Origin: Kineothrix sp. MSJ-39
GTDB lineage: Bacteria > Bacillota > Clostridia > Lachnospirales > Lachnospiraceae
Direction of reading: 5' to 3'
DNA length: 64,000 nt
Assembly (NCBI RefSeq): GCF_018917935.1
Contig: NZ_JAHLPN010000004.1
Span: 1-64,000 of the forward strand
Made by a program: the position numbers and the translations under genes. Of this stretch, positions 42,065 through 49,507 are shown one piece after another. A model generated the notes under the pieces. The model saw only the letters and a list, made by a program, of their open reading frames with translations, did no database searches and had not been told where the DNA came from. Positions within the stretch are counted from its first letter, which is position 1. The number at the start of each line of letters is the position of its first letter.

Positions 42065-42646
42065 CTATTCCATAAAGCCGATCGAGCTGTCGCCCGCCGC
42101 CAGATGGAACCATACCTTTCCGATTATATTATCCTTTTTCACAGCACCGATATTACCGGATCTGCTGTCCTCACTGTTGTTGATGTTATCTCCCAGGGTA
42201 AAATATTCATTATTGCCGAGGGTAATGGGATTTTCCGCAATCCCCGCATCTTCTATTTTATCATATTCCACATCTTTATACAAAAGCCCATTGATATATA
42301 AGGAACCGTTTTTGATCTGCACCGTATCTCCCGGTACACCGATCACACGCTTCACATAATAATGGGTGTTGGAGTTGCCGTTTGGCAGAAACACCACAAT
42401 ATCTCCGTTTTTGGGAGAACTGAGCTTATACACAAACCGGTTGACTAAAATATGCTGTCCGTTGTAAAGGCTTGGCTCCATGGAAACACCGATGACGGTT
42501 GTCCGCATGCCAAAACAGAACATGAGCACAAACGCCAGCATCCAGCAGGCGATCGTAATAAAGATCACATTCCAGATCTCCTTCATCACGGAAGCGCTGA
42601 TCTTTTTCTTTTTCTGATAAAAACTAAGTCCTTTGCGTCGTCTCAT
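42065..42646 (-). CDS. lepB: Signal peptidase I (second copy)
   Basis: This 193-residue enzyme has a very basic N-terminus, one membrane helix (about 24-46), nucleophile Ser55 in VIGVSMEPSL, Lys99 in YYVKRVIGVPGDTV, and GDNINNSEDSR. The ATG at 42646 with AAAGGAAA upstream is chosen. Extending the frame to 42703 would run it into an intergenic repeat and give a non-family N-terminus. It differs considerably from the copy at 40605, so the two may have different substrates. Confidence 0.94.
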   Translation of the reverse strand: MRRRKGLSFYQKKKKISASVMKEIWNVIFITIACWMLAFVLMFCFGMRTTVIGVSMEPSLYNGQHILVNRFVYKLSSPKNGDIVVFLPNGNSNTHYYVKRVIGVPGDTVQIKNGSLYINGLLYKDVEYDKIEDAGIAENPITLGNNEYFTLGDNINNSEDSRSGNIGAVKKDNIIGKVWFHLAAGDSSIGFME

Positions 42647-42658
42647 AAAGTTTCCTTT

Positions 42659-42767
42659 CATCATGCATCTGTGATGTATGACATTATTTGGAACCTCGCT
42701 CATGCAAAATCTGCTTCGCAGATGAGCGAGGCTGCATCATGCATCATAAATGATGCATGACATTATT
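42659..42767. repeat. Two-hairpin intergenic repeat, copy 2, with flanking direct repeats
   Basis: The core at 42690-42761 is the inverse of the unit at 28149-28215: GAACCTCGCTCATGC, then CTGCTTCGCAG, then GAGCGAGG, and a second palindrome CATCATGCATC/GATGCATGA. An approximately 30-base direct repeat (CATCATGCATC...GATGTATGACATTATT at 42659-42688 and again at 42735-42767) brackets a 46-bp centre. It lies between lepB and the rplS terminator. Confidence 0.8.
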
Positions 42768-42808
42768 AAAAAGGGGACAAGATACACAATGTATTTTGTC
42801 CCTTTTTC
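42768..42808 (-). terminator. Terminator of rplS
   Basis: AAAAAGGGGACAA (42768-42780) pairs with TTTGTCCCTTTTT (42795-42807), with A and T tracts on both sides. It lies 20 bases after the rplS stop on the minus strand. Confidence 0.88.
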
Positions 42809-42827
42809 TTTGCTTAAGCGGCAATGA

Positions 42828-43175
42828 CTATTTTACTAACTCTTTTACTTTCGCTTTCTTTCCTACGCGACCCTTTAAGTAGTTCAGTTTTGCACGTCTT
42901 ACTTTACCCTTTCTGACAACTTCTACTTTCTCAACGTTTGGAGAGTGAAGAGGCCATGTCTTTTCAACGCCGACACCGTTTGATGTCTTACGTACTGTAA
43001 ATGTAGCGCGGTTGCTGCCACCCTGAACTTTCATAACGGTTCCTTCAAAGATCTGGATTCTTTCGCGGTTTCCTTCTTTGATCTTACCGTAAACTTTTAC
43101 AGTATCACCTACGTTGAACTGAGGTACTTCTGCCTTTAACTGTGCTGCTTCGATTTCTTTAATGATTTCGTTCAT
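42828..43175 (-). CDS. rplS: 50S ribosomal protein L19
   Basis: This 115-residue ribosomal protein sits at the 30S/50S interface. Signatures are [29 protein letters not shown] and [42 protein letters not shown]. The ATG at 43175 with AAGGAG is chosen; the frame is open further upstream without homology. It has its own terminator. The next genes downstream (lepB, rbgA) are in the usual L19-rbgA order. Confidence 0.97.
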   Translation of the reverse strand: MNEIIKEIEAAQLKAEVPQFNVGDTVKVYGKIKEGNRERIQIFEGTVMKVQGGSNRATFTVRKTSNGVGVEKTWPLHSPNVEKVEVVRKGKVRRAKLNYLKGRVGKKAKVKELVK

Positions 43176-43300
43176 TGTGTTTCTCCTTCCATTCTGGATG
43201 TTCTTAATACACTTCGTAACAGAGGACCATCTCTTTTTCACAACATTCATACTTTATCATAATTGATAGGGGAAATCAACCGTTTTTTCTTATTTTTATG

Positions 43301-44473
43301 CTAATCCTGCAAAATTCTCGTGACTGCTACCGGTGTCCTGTAATAAGCACTTGCAATACGGATTCCGGTCTTCGGTGAGCTGGCACTGATAACCTGTCCG
43401 CCACCGATGTAGATTGCTACGTGATTGATCCTGCCGCCCTTTGCATAAAAGACAAGATCGCCCGGCTTTGCCTCGGACATTTTGACCCTTGTACCGCTGT
43501 TTGCCTGTGCTCTTGAGGAGTGTGGCAGAGAAATACCGTATTTTGCAAATACGCTCAGGACAAAACCCGAACAGTCCGCACCCTTTGTCAGACTTGTTCC
43601 GCCCCAGACATACGGATTGCCGACAAACTGCTTTGCATATTCACAAAGCTCCACTCTGACATCCGATACACCTGCACCATATAAAAACTCTGTCATATTC
43701 AGGGCTGTTTTCAGCTTTGTATCAACCGTTACATAATCTGCGGATACATATAATTCGTTTCCGTCAAAATCAACACCGACCCAGTCGCTGCCATTGTCAA
43801 GCACTTCCAGTTCTTCGCCGTAAGCAACCATATCATAAACAGGAGCATCTAAAGAAGGTTCCTCTCTCAGCTTCAGTCCGTCCGCATTTACTGTGGCAAG
43901 CTCTTTTACCACACTGTCTGCCTGTGCTACCGCATCTTTACCGGTCAGAATATAATCAAGGCTCACATAGCCTTCCACACTGCCCGATGTGATATGTGCT
44001 TTATCGCCTTCGATCCCAAGGATCTCACAGCCGGTATCATTTTCCATCTTTCCGACGATCTTACTGCCATCTTCCGCTGTCTCTCTGACATTCAGATGAT
44101 CCGCTACCTGTGCAATACCGAGATTGGTATAGCCGTAAGCCGCTCCGGCAGTTTCTTCTTCATCGTATTCCTGCTCATCCATATCTTCCGGTGCTACGTA
44201 GAGCGGAGAGGAAACCATGACACCTGCTCCGGCTGTCAGCGCCACATCGGAATTATCCGCTTTAGCTTCTGTCTCTGCTTGCTGCATACCGTCTACGGAA
44301 ATCGTCTGTACCCCTTCCGTTCCCGTTACCTGTAAAGACGGTGTGGTCAGTGCATTCTGTGCACCTGCCTGCAGGGATACTGCCGCTGCTGATGCTGTCT
44401 GCGACTGGCAGATCATAGCAGCTGCTAAGACGAGTGTAAATATCTGTTTTTTCAGTCCTTTTTTATGAAACAT
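43301..44473 (-). CDS. Secreted NlpC/P60 cell-wall endopeptidase with SH3 repeats
   Basis: This peptidoglycan D,L-endopeptidase-type hydrolase has 390 residues. It has a signal peptide (cleavage near ASAAA, residue 31) and an acidic linker. Two bacterial SH3 domains (about 120-178 with DHLNVRETAEDGSKIVGKM, and 195-252 with GLKLREEPSLDAPVYDM) follow. The C-terminal NlpC/P60 domain has catalytic Cys301 (TKGADCSGFVLSVF) and His in RINHVAIYIGGGQVI. The ATG at 44473 with AGGAAGG is preferred over a longer frame to 44506. Three TGTAAC repeats lie just after its promoter. Confidence 0.94.
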   Translation of the reverse strand: MFHKKGLKKQIFTLVLAAAMICQSQTASAAAVSLQAGAQNALTTPSLQVTGTEGVQTISVDGMQQAETEAKADNSDVALTAGAGVMVSSPLYVAPEDMDEQEYDEEETAGAAYGYTNLGIAQVADHLNVRETAEDGSKIVGKMENDTGCEILGIEGDKAHITSGSVEGYVSLDYILTGKDAVAQADSVVKELATVNADGLKLREEPSLDAPVYDMVAYGEELEVLDNGSDWVGVDFDGNELYVSADYVTVDTKLKTALNMTEFLYGAGVSDVRVELCEYAKQFVGNPYVWGGTSLTKGADCSGFVLSVFAKYGISLPHSSRAQANSGTRVKMSEAKPGDLVFYAKGGRINHVAIYIGGGQVISASSPKTGIRIASAYYRTPVAVTRILQD

Positions 44474-44517
44474 ATAAAGCCTTCCTAAACCAATTGTATT
44501 TCTCAACCCTTGTCATT

Positions 44518-44576
44518 TGTTACATAATTGTTACAAATGTTACAGATATTATAACAATATGATAGTAATGTGTCAA
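44518..44576 (-). promoter_or_regulatory. Consensus promoter and TGTAAC repeats of the NlpC/P60 gene
   Basis: On the minus strand, TTGACA (44576-44571) and TATAAT (44553-44548) are separated by 17 bases, a perfect sigma-A promoter. Downstream are three direct repeats of TGTAAC (44543-44538, 44534-44529, 44523-44518). The last two are 5 bases apart and fit the WalR consensus TGTWAH-N5-TGTWAH. Their position over the start of transcription suggests repression rather than activation. Confidence 0.65.
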
Positions 44577-44654
44577 GTAGGAGGCTTACCCGCTGCAAAT
44601 CTTGTCAATTATATCGTTTCTTTTACCTGCACTGCATAAATTCGGAAATACAAA

Positions 44655-44683
44655 TTGCATGTTTTTTCCCTGTAACTTATGAT
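44655..44683 (+). promoter_or_regulatory. Promoter of the GH5 gene
   Basis: TTGCAT (44655-44660) and TATGAT (44678-44683) have 17-base spacing, about 55 bases upstream of the start codon. Confidence 0.55.
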
Positions 44684-44737
44684 AAACAAGAAGATATCTA
44701 TCTTTATGCAACTATTATACATTTGGAGGTAACTATA

Positions 44738-45748
44738 ATGATTTTTGAAGGGTTTCAAAACGGAATCAACTTAGGCGGCTGGATCTCCCAGTTCGACAAA
44801 TATGACAAAGCACATTTTGACAGCTTTATTACAGAAAAAGACATTGCATATATTGCATCTCTTGGCTATGATCATGTGCGTGTTCCTGTAGACTACAATG
44901 TACTGGAGGATGAGGATGGAAACATCATTCCTTCCGGATTCGATTATCTGGAAAATTGCCGCAGCTGGTGTGAAAAATATCATCTGAACATGCTGATTGA
45001 TCTACATGAATGCTATGGCTACTCTTTCGATCCACTCAAAAGGGATATGGACCGGAAAAAATTCTTTTATGATGATACACTGCAGGAACGCTTCCTGCAT
45101 CTCTGGTCAGAGATCGCAACCAGGTTTAAAGACTATCCGGATCAGGTTGCTTTTGAGCCGCTGAATGAGGTTGTTCTGGAGGAGGTTGCAGACGCATGGA
45201 ATGCCGTCATCGCAAAATATGTAACACTGATGCGCTCTATTGTACCGGAAGCATATCTGGTCATTGGCGGCGTTTGTTATAACAATGTGCTCTCTGTACC
45301 TCTCATCAAAGTACCGGATACCTACAAGATCGTATTTAATTTCCACTGCTATGAGCCGATGGTATTTACGCATCAGGGAGCTTACTGGGTAGAGGACATG
45401 CCACTTGATTTCCGGATTGGATATCCGAAATCACTTGCCCAGTACCGTAAGACAAGTACAGAGCTTTCCAAGGCACTTGCAGGTGCAGTATTTAAAGAAG
45501 GCATCAGCGATATCGGTCCTGATTTCTTTGCAGATATATTCGCTCCCGCCGTGGAAGCTGCAAAAAAAGCCGGAGTTCCACTTTACTGCGGCGAATATGG
45601 TGTGATAGAGCTTGCTTCCCAGGAGGACAAAGATCGCTGGCTTGCTGACATTTCCCAGGCGTTCGATACATTTGGTGTCGGCCGCGCGCTCTGGAACTAT
45701 AAAGAAAAAGATTTTGGTATTGTAACAAAAGACTTTCCAAATACCTGA
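44738..45748 (+). CDS. Cytoplasmic glycoside hydrolase family 5 protein
   Basis: This 336-residue retaining beta-glycosidase or endoglucanase of clan A has INLGGWISQFD at the N-terminus. The His/Arg motif is DHVRVPVDY, acid/base Glu144 is in AFEPLNEV, and nucleophile Glu286 is in LYCGEYGV. There is no signal peptide, so it acts on imported oligosaccharides. The ATG at 44738 with GGAGGT is clear; the open frame runs to 44570 but has no family similarity there. It is single, with its own promoter and terminator. The substrate (cello-, manno- or other beta-oligosaccharide) cannot be fixed. Confidence 0.92.
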   Translation: MIFEGFQNGINLGGWISQFDKYDKAHFDSFITEKDIAYIASLGYDHVRVPVDYNVLEDEDGNIIPSGFDYLENCRSWCEKYHLNMLIDLHECYGYSFDPLKRDMDRKKFFYDDTLQERFLHLWSEIATRFKDYPDQVAFEPLNEVVLEEVADAWNAVIAKYVTLMRSIVPEAYLVIGGVCYNNVLSVPLIKVPDTYKIVFNFHCYEPMVFTHQGAYWVEDMPLDFRIGYPKSLAQYRKTSTELSKALAGAVFKEGISDIGPDFFADIFAPAVEAAKKAGVPLYCGEYGVIELASQEDKDRWLADISQAFDTFGVGRALWNYKEKDFGIVTKDFPNT

Positions 45749-45780
45749 ATTTTGCATGATATAAAATTCCTATCCCATAA

Positions 45781-45819
45781 AAAATCCCGGGGATCCTTGC
45801 ATTCCCGGGACTTCTTTTT
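45781..45819. terminator. Bidirectional terminator
   Basis: TCCCGGG (45785-45791) pairs with CCCGGGA (45804-45810), with A4 before and CTTCTTTTT after. It serves the GH5 gene (plus) and dtd (minus, stop at 45820). Confidence 0.8.
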
Positions 45820-46275
45820 CTATACCCAGCCCATTTCTGCGCTGTCTAAGATGATTGTAAACGGGCCTTCATTTAAAAGCTCCACATGCATCATAGCACC
45901 GAATTCGCCGCGTTCCACATCGCTTACTTCTTCTTTGCATTTCCGGATGATATATTCATACAGCTCATTTGCCATATGCGGCTCTCCTGCCTTAAAGAAG
46001 GAAGGACGTTTTCCTTTTTTGCAGTCTGCATATAAGGTAAACTGCGAAATAAGCAGCAATGCTCCGCCAACATCCCTAAGCGACAGATTGCTCTTTCCGT
46101 CCGCATCTTCAAAAATACGCAGATCCAGCATCTTTGCGATCATACGGTCTGCAAGTGCCTCTGTATCTTCCTGTCCGATCCCGATCAATACCATATAGCC
46201 CTTCTGGATACTGCCGCGTACCTGACCGTCTATGGTTACCTTTGCATGACTGACTCTTTGAATGACAAATCTCAT
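45820..46275 (-). CDS. dtd: D-aminoacyl-tRNA deacylase
   Basis: It removes D-amino acids (and glycine) mischarged onto tRNA. It has 151 residues with MRFVIQRVSHAKVTIDG, the SQFTLYAD motif of the active site and the C-terminal NEGPFTIILDS (Gly-cisPro type loop). Its start overlaps the ribF stop by 4 bases, placing it at the end of the translation operon. Confidence 0.97.
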   Translation of the reverse strand: MRFVIQRVSHAKVTIDGQVRGSIQKGYMVLIGIGQEDTEALADRMIAKMLDLRIFEDADGKSNLSLRDVGGALLLISQFTLYADCKKGKRPSFFKAGEPHMANELYEYIIRKCKEEVSDVERGEFGAMMHVELLNEGPFTIILDSAEMGWV

Positions 46276-47192
46276 ATGTTAAAATACCTCTTTCCGTCCG
46301 CTACGTTTTTTGCGATCGCTTCTTTCAGTTCTGCAAGCCCCGCAAATTTCTGCTCCGGTCTTTCAAAATGGAACAGATGTACCGTAATATCTTTCTCGTA
46401 AATATCTTCATCAAAATCATAGATATACGTTTCCACGCCCATACGGTGTGTATCTTCCACCGTCGGCTTATAGCCGATATTTGTTACACCGTAGAAGGTC
46501 TGTTGTCCATAGGTAACTGTTGAAAAGTAGACGCCGTTCGGTGGCAGCAGCTTTCCTTCCTGCGGATGCAGGTTGACCGTTGGCATGCCAAGCGTTCTGC
46601 CGATCCTGTTACCGTGTGCTACCCTGCCACAGATAAAATACGGCTCCGATAACAGGGCATTCACAAGCTCCATATTTCCTTCCGTGAGTGCTTCCCGGAC
46701 AAAGGTGGAACTGATCTCCCTGTCGCCGTGGCAGATCTTTTTGATGATCCGTACCTGTACACCGTTTTCTCCGGCGATCTGTTTCAGAAGTGCAGCATTT
46801 CCCGCACCTTTATCCCCGAAGGACACATCTTCTCCCGCGGCAATAAAGCCCGCATGCATCTTTTTCAGCAAAAAGTCCCTGACATATGCCTCCGGCGAAA
46901 CAGCCGCCGTTTCCTTACTGAACGGATACTCGACCAGATAATCCACGCCCATCTTTTCAAAGGCTGCGCGTTTCTCTTCCCTTGTCATCAGTTCTCCCGC
47001 CTGATTACCTTTAAAAAAGACGGCGGGCGACGGATCAAAGGTAAAAACGGCTGTTTTCAGTCCCAGATTCCTTGCTTTGAATATTTCATCCAGCAGTTTT
47101 TTATGTCCCTTGTGGATCCCATCAAATTTACCGATGGCAACTGCTGTCATTTCTTCAATTGTAAAATCCGTTGTTCCGGCTATTATCTTCAT
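46272..47192 (-). CDS. ribF: Bifunctional riboflavin kinase/FAD synthetase
   Basis: It converts riboflavin to FMN and FAD. The N-terminal nucleotidyltransferase (AVAIGKFDGIHKGHKKLLDEI, with the HxGH-type motif; ISSTFVREAL) is followed by the flavokinase domain (GRVAHGNRIGRTLGMPTVNLHPQ, GVTNIGYKPT). Its 306 residues are normal. No FMN riboswitch is seen before it; it lies within the translation operon 26 bases after truB. Confidence 0.96.
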   Translation of the reverse strand: MKIIAGTTDFTIEEMTAVAIGKFDGIHKGHKKLLDEIFKARNLGLKTAVFTFDPSPAVFFKGNQAGELMTREEKRAAFEKMGVDYLVEYPFSKETAAVSPEAYVRDFLLKKMHAGFIAAGEDVSFGDKGAGNAALLKQIAGENGVQVRIIKKICHGDREISSTFVREALTEGNMELVNALLSEPYFICGRVAHGNRIGRTLGMPTVNLHPQEGKLLPPNGVYFSTVTYGQQTFYGVTNIGYKPTVEDTHRMGVETYIYDFDEDIYEKDITVHLFHFERPEQKFAGLAELKEAIAKNVADGKRYFNI

Positions 47193-47218
47193 TTTCGTTT
47201 CCTTTGTCCTGTTCTGTT

Positions 47219-48133
47219 TTACTGTGGCAGGAACATTTTATAGGGGATAAAACGTTCCTCCGCCCGTGTATACTGATAGATCCCGTAAAATACATCTTCT
47301 GCGCTGTAAACTCTTACAAGAGCTCCGTCATGGATCTGTGCAGTTACATCTTCTGCACCTGCCAGCATCTGTGCCGTAAAGCTGTTTCCGTTTGCAAGCG
47401 CAAGCTGGTACTTTGCCGGTGCAGTTACCTTTGGGTAACTTAAAAACATCTGATCCACCGGGATCAGTATCTCTGAAAGTTTATCTGCATCGCGGATCTG
47501 CTCGATCTCAGAAAGCTTATGTGCCTCAGTCAGCGAAAATCTGTCCACTCTTGTCCGTAAAAGTGCCTCCATACAGCCGCCGCATCCTGCTTTTTCTCCG
47601 ATATCCTGACACAGCGTCCTGATATACGTTCCTTTGGAGCAGTGTACACGGAAGCGCACACGCGGGAGCTGCATTTCCAGAATTTCAAGAGAGAAGATCT
47701 CGATATCCCGCGGCTTTCGCTCCACTTCTTTGCCTTCCCTGGCAAGCTCATACAGCTTTTTCCCGTTTACCTTCAGTGCGGAATACATCGGCGGGATCTG
47801 CTGGCTTTTTCCAATAAAACCTTCCATGATCGTCCGCAGCTTATCCGCTTCTACCTGAACCGTTTTCTCTGAAAGTACGGCTCCGGTCGTATCCTGGGTA
47901 TCTGTTGTCACCCCCAGCAGCAGAACCGCTTCATATTCTTTTGTCTTGTCTGTCAGAAGATCGCAAAGCTTTGTTGCGTTTCCAATACAGACAGGAAGCA
48001 CACCCTCTGCCTGTGGATCAAGCGTTCCGGTGTGCCCTATTTTTTTCTGCTTCAGGATCCCCCGCAGCTTTGCCACGACATCATGCGAGGTATATCCTTT
48101 TTCTTTATATACATTAATGATTCCGTTCATCAT
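47219..48133 (-). CDS. truB: tRNA pseudouridine(55) synthase
   Basis: TruB makes pseudouridine 55 in the T loop. GIINVYKEKGYTSHDVVAKLRG and the catalytic Asp in KIGHTGTLDPQAEGVLPVCIG are diagnostic. A PUA-like C-terminal part follows. Tandem ATGs (48133 and 48130) follow AAGGAAA; either could be used. Confidence 0.97.
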   Translation of the reverse strand: MMNGIINVYKEKGYTSHDVVAKLRGILKQKKIGHTGTLDPQAEGVLPVCIGNATKLCDLLTDKTKEYEAVLLLGVTTDTQDTTGAVLSEKTVQVEADKLRTIMEGFIGKSQQIPPMYSALKVNGKKLYELAREGKEVERKPRDIEIFSLEILEMQLPRVRFRVHCSKGTYIRTLCQDIGEKAGCGGCMEALLRTRVDRFSLTEAHKLSEIEQIRDADKLSEILIPVDQMFLSYPKVTAPAKYQLALANGNSFTAQMLAGAEDVTAQIHDGALVRVYSAEDVFYGIYQYTRAEERFIPYKMFLPQ

Positions 48134-48138
48134 TTTCC

Positions 48139-49119
48139 TTATTCATCCTGCCCGTTTTGCTCCATCTGCAGCACGATCTGCTCCATCAGGTTGTTGACGA
48201 TATCATAAAAATTACCGTTCATGTTACAGCCCGCTGCCCTGACATGACCGCCGCCGCCGAAAAAGACCGCAACCTTTGCCACATCGATATAGGAGCGCGA
48301 CCGCATACTGATCTTATATTCCTGTGTGCCGACCTCATAAATGAAGATCGCCACCTCAACGCCCTTGATATTCCGCAGTTCATTGACAATCCCGGACAGA
48401 TCCTTTTTCTCTGCGCCGTAAAAATCCATTGTCTTTCGATCTACCATGGAAACCATACACTTGCCGCCCAGCATCGGAAATGCCTCTAAAACAGCTCTTC
48501 CCGTGATCTGGGACTGGATATACGTCCTCTCATAGAAGGTTTCCTCGATCAGCTTCGGGAAATCAAAGCCATAGGAGATCAGATCTGCCACGATCCGCAG
48601 CGTTTTCGGTGAGGTATTGGAATACTGCATCACACCGCTGTCATGGATGATACCGACATAGATCGTCTGCGCCAGTTCTTTGTCGATCAGATCCAGATAT
48701 TCCTGTCTGGAAGCGATCAGATCATATAAGACCTCAGCCGCCGAGCTTGCCTTCGGATCCACATAATAAGCGTCCCCACAGCCCGGATTGCTGATATGGT
48801 GATCGATATTGAGCAGCTTTTTCGCACGCATCACATACGTATTGGCATGCCCGCAGCGTTCCGGTACCGAATCCACAACGATCATGACATCATACACAAA
48901 CGGCACTTGATCATCTGTGATGATCTGATCAATGCCCTGTATGAAGTCAAATTCCGGGGCCGGCTTTTCCAAAATCACATCTACCCTGCATTCCGGCTTC
49001 AGCTTTTTTAAGAACTGCCAGAGTGCCAGCGTTGTTCCGATGCAGTCGCCATCCGGATTTGTATGCCCGGTAATGCCGATAGATAAAGCACCCTGACATT
49101 CCTTTCCTAAATCTAACAT
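48139..49119 (-). CDS. nrnA: DHH-family oligoribonuclease/pAp phosphatase NrnA
   Basis: It degrades nanoRNA and 3'-phosphoadenosine 5'-phosphate. Its 326 residues have phosphoesterase motifs GHTNPDGDCIGTTLALWQ, VVDSVPERCG, the DHH-type NIDHHISN, and the DHHA1 domain with GGGGHVRAAGC. It lies between rbfA and truB, its common position in Firmicutes. Confidence 0.95.
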   Translation of the reverse strand: MLDLGKECQGALSIGITGHTNPDGDCIGTTLALWQFLKKLKPECRVDVILEKPAPEFDFIQGIDQIITDDQVPFVYDVMIVVDSVPERCGHANTYVMRAKKLLNIDHHISNPGCGDAYYVDPKASSAAEVLYDLIASRQEYLDLIDKELAQTIYVGIIHDSGVMQYSNTSPKTLRIVADLISYGFDFPKLIEETFYERTYIQSQITGRAVLEAFPMLGGKCMVSMVDRKTMDFYGAEKKDLSGIVNELRNIKGVEVAIFIYEVGTQEYKISMRSRSYIDVAKVAVFFGGGGHVRAAGCNMNGNFYDIVNNLMEQIVLQMEQNGQDE

Positions 49120-49126
49120 AACACCA

Positions 49127-49498
49127 CTACTCCTCTTCGCGGTTTAAATCCTTATTCACTTCATCAATTTTCTTTGACATATTCACACCGTATGCAATGG
49201 ACTGATCCATAATGAACTGGATCTGTGGTGTGTTACGCAGATTGATCATCTTTGCCAGCTTGCTTCTGATAAAGCCTTCTGCGCTGTTTAAGCCTGCCAG
49301 CGTATCCGCTACGGTCTGCTCATCCCCAAGCACGGAGATCCATGCTTTACAGGTCTTCAGATCCGGCGCAACCTCTACTGCAACCACACTTGTCATGAGA
49401 CCGATCCGCGGATCTTTGATCTCTCCGCGGATGATGTCTGCCAGTGCTCTCATGACTTCGCCATTAATACGTGTATTTTTAACACTGTTCTTTCTCAT
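49127..49498 (-). CDS. rbfA: Ribosome-binding factor A
   Basis: RbfA is a 30S maturation factor with a KH-like fold. N-terminal RINGEVMRALADIIRGEIKDPRIGLMTSVVAVEVAPDLKTCKAWISVLG and C-terminal KLAKMINLRNTPQIQFIMDQSI match the family. Its 123 residues are normal. It is 10 bases downstream of infB. Confidence 0.96.
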   Translation of the reverse strand: MRKNSVKNTRINGEVMRALADIIRGEIKDPRIGLMTSVVAVEVAPDLKTCKAWISVLGDEQTVADTLAGLNSAEGFIRSKLAKMINLRNTPQIQFIMDQSIAYGVNMSKKIDEVNKDLNREEE

Positions 49499-49507
49499 AA
49501 TAACTTC

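Noticed and set aside
43176-43300. L19 leader RNA
   Set aside because: Short pairings exist upstream of rplS, but I could not match them with confidence to the known ribosomal leader.
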